The notes beneath the pieces are model-generated. The model was not told where the DNA came from and did no database searches. It saw only the letters and a program-made list of their open reading frames with translations. From positions 366,966-430,965 of the forward strand of contig NZ_JAHLYT010000071.1 of NCBI RefSeq assembly GCF_025128095.1: DNA of 64,000 nucleotides. The letters run 5' to 3'. Within the stretch, counting starts at the first letter, position 1, and the number at the start of each line of letters is the position of its first letter. Positions 17,394 through 26,666 of this stretch are shown piece after piece. Source of the stretch: Synechococcus sp. CS-1328. Its GTDB lineage: Bacteria; Cyanobacteriota; Cyanobacteriia; PCC-6307; Cyanobiaceae. The translations under genes were made by a program, and so were the position numbers.

Positions 17394-17531
17394 ATGCACA
17401 GGGGCCGGGGCCGCTTCAATCAGGTCGTGGCAAGGGGGGCCGGCGGCCTGTCCGACAAGCTCGGCAAGAACAAGAAACTTGATTGCGTCGTGATCAAGCC
17501 CACAGCAATCGCGGTATCGCAGCAGCTGTAG
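17394..17531 (+). CDS. Possible 45-residue small ORF in the ppk2 leader
   Basis: An ATG-started ORF encodes a basic N-terminus (HRGRGRFNQ) followed by LSDKLGKNKKLDCVVIKP and a hydrophobic tail, ending at TAG 17529-17531. It fills much of the spacer before ppk2 and lies downstream of the candidate promoter. No strong ribosome binding site is evident and no family is recognised. It might be a leader peptide or non-coding; retained because nothing else explains this stretch. Confidence 0.25.
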   Translation: MHRGRGRFNQVVARGAGGLSDKLGKNKKLDCVVIKPTAIAVSQQL

Positions 17532-17599
17532 CGACGATGGCCAAAGACTGAAGGCCTAGAGTCTTAACTGAGTTGGCGTCGCCGAACACCTTCGTCCCC

Positions 17600-18631
17600 A
17601 TGGCAGACCACGACTTGGACATGGACCTGACTGAAGAAGCCAAAGATAAGAATGAAAGCAAGAATAAACTGAAGAAAGAGGAAATGAAGAAAGAAGAGAT
17701 GAAGAAAGAAAATAAGAAGAAGAAAAAGAAGAAAGTCAAAAATCTGGCCAGCAGCAAGAGCAAGCGCGACCACGACAAGACTGGTTCTCTCGACCGCTAC
17801 CATCCATCCCCGATTCTCGACGACTTCTCCGCCCACTCCGAAGGCAAGCAGCCGAAGCTGAATCGCAAGTTGTACGAGAAGGAGCTGGAACGCCTGCAGG
17901 TGGAGCTGGTGAAGATGCAATATTGGATCAAACATGTTGGTTATCGCATTGTCATCCTCTTTGAAGGCCGTGATGCTGCCGGCAAAGGCGGCACAATCAA
18001 GCGCATCACCGAGCCCCTCAATCCACGCGGCTGCAATGTGGTGGCCCTGGGAACCCCGTCAGACAGTCAGAAGAATCAATGGTATTTCCAGCGCTACGTT
18101 GAAAACTTTCCCACCTCCGGGGAGCTGGTTCTGTTTGATCGCAGCTGGTACAACCGGGCCGGCGTGGAACGGGTGATGGGATTCTGCACGCCGGAACAGG
18201 TGGATGAATTCATGCTGTCATGCCCCGAGTTTGAGAGGATGCTGGTTAGAAGTGGTATCACCCTGATCAAGTACTGGTTCTCGGTCAGTGATGACGAGCA
18301 GGAAGTCCGTTTCCGCTCCAGGCTCCAGGATCCTGCCCGCCGCTGGAAGCTCAGCCCGATGGATCTTGAGTCCAGGGATCGCTGGGTGGAATTCAGCAAG
18401 GCCAAAGACGACATGTTCCTGCATACCAACATCCCGGAAGCTCCCTGGTTCACCGTCGAAGCCGATGACAAGCGTCGCGCCCGGCTCAACTGCATCCGCC
18501 ATCTGTTGAGCAAGGTGCCCTACAAGGATATGACGCCCGAAGCCATTGAACTCCCGCCCCGGAAAAGCGTTGGCGATTACCAGCGGCCGCCAATGAATGA
18601 GCAGTTCTTCGTTCCTAACTGCTACCCCTGA
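17600..18631 (+). CDS. ppk2: Polyphosphate kinase 2 (PPK2 family)
   Basis: A 343-residue cytosolic P-loop kinase transferring phosphate between polyphosphate and nucleotides. Walker A is FEGRDAAGKGGT near residue 125, the lid/Walker B segment is LFDRSWYNRAGVERVMGF near 185, and SPMDLESRDRW follows, all diagnostic of PPK2. ATG 17600 is chosen; a TTG at 17573 would add nine residues. The N-terminus (about residues 9-55) is an unusual Lys/Glu low-complexity stretch with KKEEMKKEEMKKEN and a run of seven lysines, possibly binding polyphosphate or nucleic acid. The ndh gene starts 7 bp after the stop, indicating an operon. Preferred nucleotide not determinable. Confidence 0.95.
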   Translation: MADHDLDMDLTEEAKDKNESKNKLKKEEMKKEEMKKENKKKKKKKVKNLASSKSKRDHDKTGSLDRYHPSPILDDFSAHSEGKQPKLNRKLYEKELERLQVELVKMQYWIKHVGYRIVILFEGRDAAGKGGTIKRITEPLNPRGCNVVALGTPSDSQKNQWYFQRYVENFPTSGELVLFDRSWYNRAGVERVMGFCTPEQVDEFMLSCPEFERMLVRSGITLIKYWFSVSDDEQEVRFRSRLQDPARRWKLSPMDLESRDRWVEFSKAKDDMFLHTNIPEAPWFTVEADDKRRARLNCIRHLLSKVPYKDMTPEAIELPPRKSVGDYQRPPMNEQFFVPNCYP

Positions 18632-18638
18632 GTCGGTC

Positions 18639-20075
18639 ATGGCGAACCAGCACTACTACCTCGAACTCGATCCCCCCCAGGAGTCGCTGCGCAGCTGCCC
18701 CCATGTGGTGGTGGTCGGCGGCGGCTTTGCGGGTCTGAAGGTTTGCCACACCCTCAAGAACAAGGATGTTCGCGTCACGCTGATCGACAAACGCAATTTC
18801 AACCTGTTCCAGCCCCTCCTCTACCAGGTGGCTTCGGGGCTGGTTTCCGAGGCTGATGTGGCCTCACCTTTGCGCCAGATGGTGGGGCAGGCCCCCAACC
18901 TGCAGATCCTGCTGGGGGAGGTGGTGGATCTCGATGCCGACAAGCGCGAAGTGGTGCTCAACGATCGCCGCCTCTGCTACGACCACCTCATCCTGGCCAG
19001 CGGCTCGGGCAGCACCTACTTCGGCCGCGAGGAGTGGCGGCCGCTGGCGCCACCGATGAAGATCCTGGAGCACGCCGATGAAATCCGCCGGCGCCTGCTG
19101 ATGGCCCTCGAGGAGGCGGAACAGACGCGTGATCCAGAGCGTCGGCGCTTTCTGCAGACCGCCGTGGTGGTGGGTGCAGGTCCGGCCGGTTGCGAACTGG
19201 CCGGTTCGTTGATCGAGCTGATGCACCGCTCCGTCCGCTGCGACTTCAAGCAACTGAAACGCGAAGACTGTCAGGTGGTGCTGCTTGATGCGGTGGATCG
19301 GGTCTTGCCGACCATGGCGCCAGCCCTGTCCGCCGATGCCGGTCACTATCTCACCAGTCAGGGGGTGGATCTGCGGCTCAACACCATGGTGGAGAGTATT
19401 CAGCCTGGCCGGGTTCTGTTGCGCAGCACCGCCACCAAGCTCGGAGACGAACTGGAGGCGGCAACCATCTGCTGGACGGCCGGCGTGCGGGCGTCAAGGC
19501 TGGGAAAACGCCTGGCGGACGCCACCGGCTGTGAGCTGGATCGCGGCGGTCGTGTGGTGGTCAACCCCGATTTTTCGGTGCCGGGCCATCCCGAAATCCG
19601 CGTAGTGGGTGATCTCTGCTGCTACAGCCACACCCAGGACAACAAGGCCGTACCTGGCATGGCCGGACCGGCCGTGCAGATGGGTGGCTGGGTGGCCAGC
19701 GACCTGCTCGCCAAGCTCAACGATCAGCCCCATGCACCGTTCCGTTGGACGGATCTGGGCAGCATGGCGGTGATCGGCCCCTGGTATGCCGTGGCGGATC
19801 TGCGCGGCCTGCATCTCACCGGACTGGCCGGCTGGATCGTCTGGGCCCTGGCCCATCTGGCCTTCATCCCCGACACGGAGAACCGGATCGCGCTGTTCAG
19901 CAAGTGGATGTGGCAGATCGCCACGCGCCAACGCACGGCCCTGCTGATCACCGGCCGTCCGGATCAGCACCTCGGTGTCGATGTGGGACTGATGCCTGCC
20001 GAACGTTCCGAGCGCATAGCGCCAAAAGTGACCCTGTCTGAATCCTCGGCTCAAGAAGAGGCAACAGCGGCCTGA
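18639..20075 (+). CDS. ndh: Type II NAD(P)H dehydrogenase (NDH-2)
   Basis: A 478-residue FAD-dependent, non-proton-pumping NADH:quinone oxidoreductase, membrane-associated. Two Rossmann motifs are visible: VVVVGGGFAGL near residue 25 for FAD and VVVGAGPAGCELAG near 185 for NAD(P)H. The FAD-contact segment with VVGDLCCY and a C-terminal Trp-rich amphipathic/hydrophobic stretch (LAGWIVWALAHLAF) likely provide membrane attachment. ATG 18639 lies 7 bp after ppk2, so the pair is probably cotranscribed, linking quinone-pool redox control with polyphosphate energy metabolism. In cyanobacteria NDH-2 proteins are often redox sensors; that role is inferred. Confidence 0.93.
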   Translation: MANQHYYLELDPPQESLRSCPHVVVVGGGFAGLKVCHTLKNKDVRVTLIDKRNFNLFQPLLYQVASGLVSEADVASPLRQMVGQAPNLQILLGEVVDLDADKREVVLNDRRLCYDHLILASGSGSTYFGREEWRPLAPPMKILEHADEIRRRLLMALEEAEQTRDPERRRFLQTAVVVGAGPAGCELAGSLIELMHRSVRCDFKQLKREDCQVVLLDAVDRVLPTMAPALSADAGHYLTSQGVDLRLNTMVESIQPGRVLLRSTATKLGDELEAATICWTAGVRASRLGKRLADATGCELDRGGRVVVNPDFSVPGHPEIRVVGDLCCYSHTQDNKAVPGMAGPAVQMGGWVASDLLAKLNDQPHAPFRWTDLGSMAVIGPWYAVADLRGLHLTGLAGWIVWALAHLAFIPDTENRIALFSKWMWQIATRQRTALLITGRPDQHLGVDVGLMPAERSERIAPKVTLSESSAQEEATAA

Positions 20076-20086
20076 TCAAGGCTCAG

Positions 20087-20105
20087 ACGCTGGTTGGGCC
20101 AGCGT
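20087..20105. terminator. Hairpin between convergent ndh and fmt
   Basis: Perfect 7-bp stem ACGCTGG/CCAGCGT with a 5-nt loop, located 12 bp after the ndh stop and 14 bp before the fmt stop. No T-run on either side. Its position between converging genes suggests a bidirectional terminator, or a structure that blocks 3' decay. Confidence 0.4.
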
Positions 20106-20118
20106 GTCAGAGCCAGAC

Positions 20119-21243
20119 TCAGACGCCGAAGCAATCCCCCGGCTGTGCCCCCAGCTGTTGCAGCAGGCTCTGGCCCGCCGCTGGAGCTTTGCCTTCCAGT
20201 TGCGCCGCGAGCAGCAGCACCGGACAACCGCCCGTAGCAATCACCAGCCCCACCCCCTGTTCCACGGCTAGCACCGTGCCAGGAACCATTTCCGAGGCAG
20301 GATCGGGTGCTCCTGACTGCGTCTTCGGGGCCTCTGGCAGTCCTGCCTGGCTCGGGTCTGCCTGAAGCACTGCAGGTCGTTGATCAGTTGTCGGTGGCTG
20401 ACTCCAGCGATCGCATAACGCTGCCCCCGGTTCGCTGAGCTGGTCGCGCAGGCGCTGCACCAGGGGCTCGGTGGCCAGAAGCTTCAAGCGTTTCCCCCGC
20501 CACTGGCTCACGGCGCCGGGGTACAGGCCCATCACCTGGCGATGCAGGGTCAACGCCGAGCTGACCCAGTCGATCTGGAGGTCGTCTTTGGTGAGCATGC
20601 GGGCGTAGGTCATGCCCTCCTCGCTCTGCGTCCGCACCCCCAGCCGCTGCAATCGTTGCGCCTCCGGGCCGGTTCCGGCCGCCTCGATCAGGGGCAGGCT
20701 CTCGATCAGAAGTTCGGCGGTGAGCTGACTGAGCCGCTGACCGAGGTGCTCGGCGTTCTCGAGCAGACCAATTGGCAGACGGCGCTCCAACAGCACCGGC
20801 CCGGTATCGAGCCCCTCCTCCATCGCCATGATTCCGACGCCGGTCTCGGCATCCCCCTCGAGCAGGCACCACTGGATCGGGCCGGCGCCGCGCCAACGAG
20901 GCAGCAGGGAGCCATGGCCGTTCCAGCAGCCCAGCGGCGGATGGGCCAGCACTTCTGGCGGCAGAATCTGGCCGAAGGCCACCACCACATCAAGATCGGC
21001 GCCGAGGGCAGCCAGCTGGGCCTGACACTCGGGCTCGCGGCGGATCCGTTCGGGTGTGAACACCGGCAGGCCCAGCTCCAGGGCCCGTACCTTCACCGGC
21101 GAAGGCTGGAGCGCCTTGCCACGGCCACGCCGCCGATCCGGCTGGGTCACCACGCCAACCACGTGGTGGCCAGCCGCCACCAGGGCGTCAAGGCTGGGAA
21201 TCGCATAGGCGGGGGTGCCCCAGAACAGGATCTTCATCGCCAT
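20119..21243 (-). CDS. fmt: Methionyl-tRNA formyltransferase
   Basis: Formylates initiator Met-tRNA using 10-formyl-tetrahydrofolate. A 374-residue protein with an N-terminal formyltransferase fold. The catalytic signature appears as NGHGSLLPRWRGAGPIQ, keeping Asn and His, and the catalytic Asp is in EGLDTGPVL. The C-terminal OB-like domain carries an insertion of about 40 residues rich in Pro, Gln, Ala and Ser (roughly 285-325), making it longer than the usual 310-340. It starts at ATG 21243 (ATG 21237 also possible), 15 bp after pmbA, and is the last gene of a tldD-pmbA-fmt run. Confidence 0.95.
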   Translation of the reverse strand: MAMKILFWGTPAYAIPSLDALVAAGHHVVGVVTQPDRRRGRGKALQPSPVKVRALELGLPVFTPERIRREPECQAQLAALGADLDVVVAFGQILPPEVLAHPPLGCWNGHGSLLPRWRGAGPIQWCLLEGDAETGVGIMAMEEGLDTGPVLLERRLPIGLLENAEHLGQRLSQLTAELLIESLPLIEAAGTGPEAQRLQRLGVRTQSEEGMTYARMLTKDDLQIDWVSSALTLHRQVMGLYPGAVSQWRGKRLKLLATEPLVQRLRDQLSEPGAALCDRWSQPPTTDQRPAVLQADPSQAGLPEAPKTQSGAPDPASEMVPGTVLAVEQGVGLVIATGGCPVLLLAAQLEGKAPAAGQSLLQQLGAQPGDCFGV

Positions 21244-21258
21244 CGCGGGCCCAGCGAC

Positions 21259-22632
21259 TCAGGTGTCGCCGGTGATCGAGAGCCCTTCCACCCAGACATG
21301 CGGGCAGAGACCATCCGGGGTGATCACCGCCTCCCCTTCAAAGCCGACGATCGCCTTCAGCACCTGGCGGATGTCCCCGGCCACGGTGGCGGCCTCGATC
21401 GAGTGGCGTTCGCCGCGCTTCAGCAACCAGCCATCGAAGGGCAACGAGAAGGAACCCTGGCTGGCCTTGACACCGGCATGGAGCGCCGAGAGCGAGTCGA
21501 TCCAAACGATCGGCTCTTCTGCGGTGAAGCGATCCAGACCCTGCTGACCGCCGCCGCTGCCGGGAGTGGCACCGATCTCGAACCAGTCGGGCCCCACCGA
21601 CACCTTGGCGCCCATGCCGGCATGGCCCGTGGGGGCCACACCAAAGGCACGGGCGGTTGCCTCTGAATGAAGGAAATGGCGTAAGACGCCGCCTTCCATC
21701 AAGGCCAGGCGGGCCGTGGGGGTGCCTTCACCGTCGAAGGCGGAGGCGCCGATATTGCCGGGATGGCGCCCGTGGTCGTGCAGGTCAAGGAAGGGAACGG
21801 CAATCGTGTTCCCCAGCGACTCTCGGTTGCTGAGGCTGACGCCATCGAGCACGGCACGGGCGTTGAACAGGTTGCTGAAGGCGCCGATCAGATCGAGAAA
21901 GGCCTCGGGGCTGAACACGCAGGTGTAGCGGCCGGTCTCGATCGGGGCGTAATCGAGGTGGGACGCGGTGAGGCCGGCGGCCTCTTTGATGCAGCCGGCA
22001 ATGTCGAGATCGCCGGCGCCATAGGCCAGGCGCACCGCGCCGGCACTGCGTGGTTTGCGGCCGGCTTCTTCGGCCCGGGCATAGAGATAGAGGCTGGCGG
22101 TGGTGAGCTGCTGCTGGCGGCAGGCACCGGCACTGTTGAGGTAGATGCGGTCGCTGCTGCGCTGGGCCAGGCCGTTGTAGGGAACGGTGTCGATGGCGGG
22201 ATGGCTCTCGAGCAGCTGGTGCTCGGCATCCTTGAGGGTGGCGAGCAGATCGAGGATGCTCACCGGCTCCTTGATCGGTTGATCCAGAGGCTGCAACGGC
22301 GCAGTGGCCAGGGGGGAGAAGGCGGGGATGTCGTCGGCATTGCCAAAGGCGCTGGCCTCACTGGCACCGGCCAGAGCCCGCTCCAGGCCGGCATCGGACA
22401 GATCGGAGGTGCTGGTGATGCCAACCAGGCCGTCGTCGTTCCAGACCCGCACGGTGATGGAGCTGCGCTGGGCGCCTTTCATCTGCTTGGCCTCGCCGCG
22501 GTCCACCTGCACGGAGGTGTCGGTGCTGCAGGCGGCACCGAGGTCCCATTGGCGGATGCCCGAACGGGCGGCCATCTGATCGAGGCGGGAGCGGAGGGTC
22601 TCGGCGTCGAGACCGGAAGGAGAGCGGGTCAT
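21259..22632 (-). CDS. pmbA: TldE/PmbA family metalloprotease subunit
   Basis: A 457-residue subunit of the TldD/TldE heterodimeric peptidase that in E. coli matures microcin B17 and degrades unfolded peptides. TldE lacks the zinc motif, as here: no HExxxH is present. Family features include GLVGITSTSDLS near residue 70, the long C-terminal region with ASAFDGEGTPT, and GHAGMGAKVSVGPD. It starts 3 bp after the tldD stop, consistent with translation as a pair. Cyanobacterial substrates are unknown; no peptide precursor gene lies nearby. Start taken at ATG 22632. Confidence 0.93.
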   Translation of the reverse strand: MTRSPSGLDAETLRSRLDQMAARSGIRQWDLGAACSTDTSVQVDRGEAKQMKGAQRSSITVRVWNDDGLVGITSTSDLSDAGLERALAGASEASAFGNADDIPAFSPLATAPLQPLDQPIKEPVSILDLLATLKDAEHQLLESHPAIDTVPYNGLAQRSSDRIYLNSAGACRQQQLTTASLYLYARAEEAGRKPRSAGAVRLAYGAGDLDIAGCIKEAAGLTASHLDYAPIETGRYTCVFSPEAFLDLIGAFSNLFNARAVLDGVSLSNRESLGNTIAVPFLDLHDHGRHPGNIGASAFDGEGTPTARLALMEGGVLRHFLHSEATARAFGVAPTGHAGMGAKVSVGPDWFEIGATPGSGGGQQGLDRFTAEEPIVWIDSLSALHAGVKASQGSFSLPFDGWLLKRGERHSIEAATVAGDIRQVLKAIVGFEGEAVITPDGLCPHVWVEGLSITGDT

Positions 22633-22635
22633 GAT

Positions 22636-24099
22636 TCAGCGGCCTCCCACGGTGATCGAATCCACCTTGATGTGGGGCTGGCCCACGGTCACGAAGATGC
22701 TGCCGCTCACCGAGCCGCAGAAGCCCGCCGCCAATTCGAGATCATCGGCGCACATGGAGATGCGCGGCATCACCTCCTTGGCCTCACCGATCAAGGTGGC
22801 GCCTTTCACCGGCTTGGTGAGTTCACCGTTCTCGATCAGATAGCCCTCCTCCACGGCAAAGTTGAACTGGCCGGTGGGTCCAACGCTGCCGCCACCCATG
22901 GCCTTGCAGTAGAGACCCCGATTCACCGAGCCGATCAGCTCAGCGGGGGTGTGGGGTCCGGCGGCGATGTAGGTGTTGCGCATGCGGCTGGCGGCGGCAA
23001 ACGAATGGCTCTGGCGCCGGCCGCTGCCGGTGCGCGCATGGCCGGTGCGCCGCTCGCCGGCGCGGTCGCTGAGGAAACGCTGCAGCACGCCGTTCTCGAT
23101 CAGCACGGTGCGCTGGGGCTCCATGCCCTCGTCGTCCATCGAGAGGGAACCGAAGGCACCATCGCTGAGGCCTTCATCGATGGCGGTCACGGCCTCATGG
23201 GCAATCGCGGAGCCGACCCGGTCGGCGAAGGGAGTGGTGCCCCGCTCCACCTGGGTGGTTTCCAGCAGATGGCCGCAGGCCTCGTGGAAGATCACGCCAC
23301 CGAAACGGTTGGCCAGCACCACCGGGCACTGCCCCGCCTCGACGTAGTCGGCGTAGAGCATCGTGCTGGCACTGTCACAAACCTCCTGGGCTGAGGTCTC
23401 GGCATTCCACTGGCGCAGGTCGTCCGGTCGGCCGGAGGTGCCGTAGCGGCGTCCCACCCCGGCGCGGTGATCGCCATCGGCGGCCAGCACATTCAGCCCC
23501 ACGGATTGATGCAGCCGGATGTCGCGGGCAAAGGTGCCATCGCTGGCGGCCACCAGCACCTCCTGCCAATCGCGGGCGTAACTGCCGCGGCGGGCTTGGA
23601 GGTGGTTGCCGTGCCGTTGCAGCCGATCGGTGCCTTCCAGCAGACGATGGGTGGCTTCGCGCAGGTCGGGGCAACGGGCCAGCCAGTCGAGCTTGGCGGC
23701 AGCAAAGTCATGCAGACCGGGAAGGCCCTCGAAGGGGGATCGATCCGGGGCGCTGCGCACCAGAGCCAGCATGCCCAGTGCCTGATCGAGGGCGGCCATC
23801 AGACCCGCCGCACTGAGATCATTCGTGGAAACAAAGCCATCTCGTTCCCCGAGGAAGACGCGGATCCCGGCGCCCATGCCGAAGGCCGGGCTGACGTTGG
23901 TGATCGTGTCCTGTTCGGCGAGCACGCCGAGGTGGTCGGTGCGCTCGAGGAACACCTCCACCAGATCGGCACCGGCCCCGCGGCCGACACTGAGCAGCGG
24001 CTCCAGGCGGCCGCTCCAGCTGGCATCAAAACCGGAAGGGCCGGCACTCGCGTGCGGCGCATCGGCCGGTGGGGCGTTGCTGGGGAGGGACGCGACCAA
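22636..24099 (-). CDS. tldD: TldD family metalloprotease subunit
   Basis: The catalytic partner of TldE, 487 residues. The zinc motif HExxxH is present as HEACGH near residue 275, followed by [10 protein letters not shown] and the C-terminal strand-rich region ([23 protein letters not shown]) typical of TldD. The start is taken as TTG 24099 because no ATG or GTG precedes the conserved N-terminal region in frame. On the transcript the bases just upstream read CACCTCC, the reverse of a ribosome binding site, so initiation is not SD-driven. It is the first gene of a tldD-pmbA-fmt unit. Confidence 0.93.
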   Translation of the reverse strand: MVASLPSNAPPADAPHASAGPSGFDASWSGRLEPLLSVGRGAGADLVEVFLERTDHLGVLAEQDTITNVSPAFGMGAGIRVFLGERDGFVSTNDLSAAGLMAALDQALGMLALVRSAPDRSPFEGLPGLHDFAAAKLDWLARCPDLREATHRLLEGTDRLQRHGNHLQARRGSYARDWQEVLVAASDGTFARDIRLHQSVGLNVLAADGDHRAGVGRRYGTSGRPDDLRQWNAETSAQEVCDSASTMLYADYVEAGQCPVVLANRFGGVIFHEACGHLLETTQVERGTTPFADRVGSAIAHEAVTAIDEGLSDGAFGSLSMDDEGMEPQRTVLIENGVLQRFLSDRAGERRTGHARTGSGRRQSHSFAAASRMRNTYIAAGPHTPAELIGSVNRGLYCKAMGGGSVGPTGQFNFAVEEGYLIENGELTKPVKGATLIGEAKEVMPRISMCADDLELAAGFCGSVSGSIFVTVGQPHIKVDSITVGGR

Positions 24100-24259
24100 G
24101 GAGGTGTCTTGCAGAAATCAAAAAAGCCATCACCGGCCAGTCGCAGCGGGCTGCAGACCAGTGGTGATGGCGGTGAGGCTAGCCAGCAGGCCGGGTTGCA
24201 TGCAGGCCAAGGTCTATGCAGTCAGGGCTCGATCCAGGCGAGCTTCCATTCAGGCAGCC

Positions 24260-25399
24260 TCAGCGCACCGCCGGTTGGAAACGCTCGCTGCGGATCGGCG
24301 CCATCAGGAACAGCTTCGCCATCTCCAGGCCATTGGCCGCCCAGAAGGGCAGCTTGCGCAGGGCCCTGATCGGAGCGGGGAGCTCGGAGCTGTCGGCAGC
24401 GGCGAGGGCCGCGTTGTTCTGCACCAGGCGCTCAAGGCGCTGATAGAACTTGGGGTTCTCCACATCCAGCACCACGGGGAAGACGCGAGCTGAGGTCTCG
24501 TTGGTTTTGGCGATCACGTACTTGTCGTAATCGCGGGCATCCAGCCCCAGGGCCTCATAGAACTCCTTGCGGGCCACATCGCGCACATACATGGTGGCGA
24601 ACACGGCCAACAGGAAGAAGCGGCACCAGAGGCGGGCGGTGAAGCCGCGCACGGTGTCGGGCTGGGCCTTCATCAGGGCATCAAAGAAGTCGCCGTGGCG
24701 GTTCTCGTCCTGGCACCAGTTTTCGAAGAAGTTGAAGATCGGGAAGATCTTGCTCTCGGGATGCTGCTCAAGATGCCGGTAGATGGCGATGTAACGCCAG
24801 TAGCCGATCTTCTCGGAGAGATAGGTGGCGTAAAAGATGAACTTCGGCTTGAAGTGGGTGTAAGCCTTGTTGGCGGTGAGGAAGCCAAGATCCAGCTGCA
24901 GCCCGAAATCGCTCATCGACTTATTGAGGAAGCCGGCATGGCGGGCTTCATCGCGAGCCATGTGGGCAAAACACTCAGCCAGAAGAGGATTCTTCTCCTT
25001 GATCCGGCGGCTGAGTTCCTTGTAGAGCAGGAAGCCGGAGAACTCGGAGGTGCAGCTCTGCTCAAGGAACTCGACGAACACCTTGCGGGTTTCAGGATCA
25101 AGCTTGTCGGCCGCGCCCTCAAACTCCTCGTTCCGCACGAAGTGGTGACGGTTGTAGTCCTTGCGGAACTCCTCGCAGATCGCCTCCAGCTCCACCTCGT
25201 TGGGCCGCAGATCCATCGCCGCCATGGCGTCGAAATCCGTGGTGTAGAAGCGCGGCGTCAGGATCGTGTCCTTCACCGGATCCTTGAACGCCGGCGCATC
25301 CGCGGTGCCGATGGCGGCATCCGGGATCGCGGCTGCGGCTGGGGCGGTCGTGGCAGCGGGTGGCACCATCGCGCAGGTCGGCATCGAGCGTGTGCCCAT
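24260..25399 (-). CDS. acsF: Mg-protoporphyrin IX monomethyl ester oxidative cyclase (aerobic)
   Basis: A 379-residue diiron enzyme that forms the fifth ring of chlorophyll using O2, acting at the thylakoid membrane. The two iron-binding motifs are visible: [10 protein letters not shown] with DEARHAGF, and [14 protein letters not shown]. The first 35 residues are Ala/Pro-rich and probably disordered. ATG 25399 is used; internal ATGs lie in this tail. The gene follows the DUF2996 gene by 114 bp on the same strand, and the neighbouring ubiX and RNB genes are commonly nearby in picocyanobacteria. No oxygen-regulatory site was recognised. A strong phototroph marker. Confidence 0.97.
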   Translation of the reverse strand: MGTRSMPTCAMVPPAATTAPAAAAIPDAAIGTADAPAFKDPVKDTILTPRFYTTDFDAMAAMDLRPNEVELEAICEEFRKDYNRHHFVRNEEFEGAADKLDPETRKVFVEFLEQSCTSEFSGFLLYKELSRRIKEKNPLLAECFAHMARDEARHAGFLNKSMSDFGLQLDLGFLTANKAYTHFKPKFIFYATYLSEKIGYWRYIAIYRHLEQHPESKIFPIFNFFENWCQDENRHGDFFDALMKAQPDTVRGFTARLWCRFFLLAVFATMYVRDVARKEFYEALGLDARDYDKYVIAKTNETSARVFPVVLDVENPKFYQRLERLVQNNAALAAADSSELPAPIRALRKLPFWAANGLEMAKLFLMAPIRSERFQPAVR

Positions 25400-25516
25400 C
25401 GTAGTGGGGGCAACTCCGCTGCTGGCTGGATGTGACGGTGCGTCTCAATCTGCGTAGCACCGCTCAGCGATGTGGAATTGCTCAGCTCGGTGGCATGGAC
25501 CACTGCAGTGGCCTGA

Positions 25517-26002
25517 TCAGTTCGGACCCAGCCATTTCTGGCCATTCAGCCGCTGCACGAGGCGAGAGAGCAGCAGGGCCAGGGTGATCTTGCGCTCGTC
25601 GATCAGAAACGACTCCAGCAGGCTGGGCTCACTGCCGGACTCGGCCACTGCCACGGTCTTGGCGCTGGAGATGTCCGGCTCGGTGAAGCAGAGCCAGAAG
25701 CGACGATCCCCCGGCAGGCTGCCTTGCACCATCCAACAGGGGCTATCCACCACCGGCATCGGGCCTTCGCAGAAGCGAAGTTCCGGAGTTGGGCCGCCAT
25801 AGGCTTCAATCTCCTTGGCCAGGGCCGGCAGCAGCAGGTCCGGCACGAAGCTGGCGAAGGGCTGGTCTTCCGGGGCAGGTGGCTTGGCCTTGGGTTTGGC
25901 CGCAGCGGCAGGGGCAGCGCTGGCGGCTGGGGTGGCAGGAGCCGGGCTGGCGGTGGGCTGGGGGGCGGGATTGGCGGAATCGCTCACCGGAGCTGGCCTC
26001 AT
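25517..26002 (-). CDS. DUF2996 family cyanobacterial protein
   Basis: A 161-residue soluble protein from ATG 26002. After an Ala/Pro-rich first 50 residues (many PAPA and AAP steps) comes the conserved domain: FVPDLLPALAKEIEA-like start, then LRFCEGPMPVV, CWMVQGSL, RRFWLCFTEPDISSAKT, and DERKITLALLLSRLVQRLNGQKWLG at the end. This matches the cyanobacteria-specific DUF2996, whose function is unknown. It lies between a small membrane-protein gene and acsF on the same strand, so a role connected with pigment or photosystem biogenesis is possible by context only. Confidence 0.85.
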   Translation of the reverse strand: MRPAPVSDSANPAPQPTASPAPATPAASAAPAAAAKPKAKPPAPEDQPFASFVPDLLLPALAKEIEAYGGPTPELRFCEGPMPVVDSPCWMVQGSLPGDRRFWLCFTEPDISSAKTVAVAESGSEPSLLESFLIDERKITLALLLSRLVQRLNGQKWLGPN

Positions 26003-26048
26003 GGCGGGGTGCTGGTTCGACTCTAAGCAGTCCTGACGGAGCACCTGC

Positions 26049-26609
26049 TCACCAGTCTTCACTGGGGGTCGTTCCCCAGTCGCCAAGGTCTGTGCTGGAC
26101 CAACCCGCAGGGCTTGGAGCAGCAGGCCCAGGAGCGGTGGCCACTGGCGTCTGCTGGCGATCCTGAGAGCGGACAGATCCCGTTCCCTTCCGCACCACCC
26201 GATAAGGAATGCTCACCGTCGGCGGCGGCTCGCCGGGGGGGCGCCCCGGCCCGGCAGCGGTGGGGAGGGGGGCGTCCCAGGGTTCCTGGCGTTCAGCCCC
26301 ATCCGACCAGGACTCCGAACCGGTCTCGGCACCTGTGCGGGGGCGACGCCTGGCGGCAAAGGGCGCCGATTCCGGCGCAGCGGGGCCGGCTGATCCCTCC
26401 CTAAGGGCCAGGGCCGTGGCGGTGGCGCTGAGCGCCGCTCCGGCAAGGCCGGCGGAGGCCAGCCACAGCCCACTCGCCAGCGGCGGACTGACCCAGAGCA
26501 GCAGCCGCAGCCGCAAGGGCGGACGCGGATTGAGGGCCGCCACCACGAGCACCGCCAGAAGGGGTGCCAGCAGGGGCAACAGCAGCAGGCGTCGCAGCAG
26601 CGGAGTCAC
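26049..26609 (-). CDS. Hypothetical membrane protein with proline-rich tail
   Basis: A 186-residue protein from GTG 26609. Two hydrophobic helices (about residues 5-25 and 36-66) form a hairpin, followed by about 115 residues of Pro/Gly/Ser/Arg-rich low complexity and a short conserved-looking strand VSIPYRVVRKGTG near residue 132. Placed between ubiX and the DUF2996 gene on the same strand. A short imperfect tandem repeat containing CAGGGTCAA lies in the 57-bp gap before it. No known domain was recognised; the frame is supported mainly by the clear membrane hairpin and by lack of a better alternative. Confidence 0.6.
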   Translation of the reverse strand: MTPLLRRLLLLPLLAPLLAVLVVAALNPRPPLRLRLLLWVSPPLASGLWLASAGLAGAALSATATALALREGSAGPAAPESAPFAARRRPRTGAETGSESWSDGAERQEPWDAPLPTAAGPGRPPGEPPPTVSIPYRVVRKGTGSVRSQDRQQTPVATAPGPAAPSPAGWSSTDLGDWGTTPSEDW

Positions 26610-26666
26610 GGCAGGAGATCAGCTCGGCAGGGGCTCAACACAGCACAGGGTCAACGCAACGCAGGG

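Noticed and set aside
21763..23394. Long open frame of over 500 codons on the plus strand
   Set aside because: It is antisense to pmbA and tldD, whose motifs (HEACGH, GHAGMG) are clear. Long antisense frames are expected at this G+C content; the product is Gly/His/Ala-rich without any domain.
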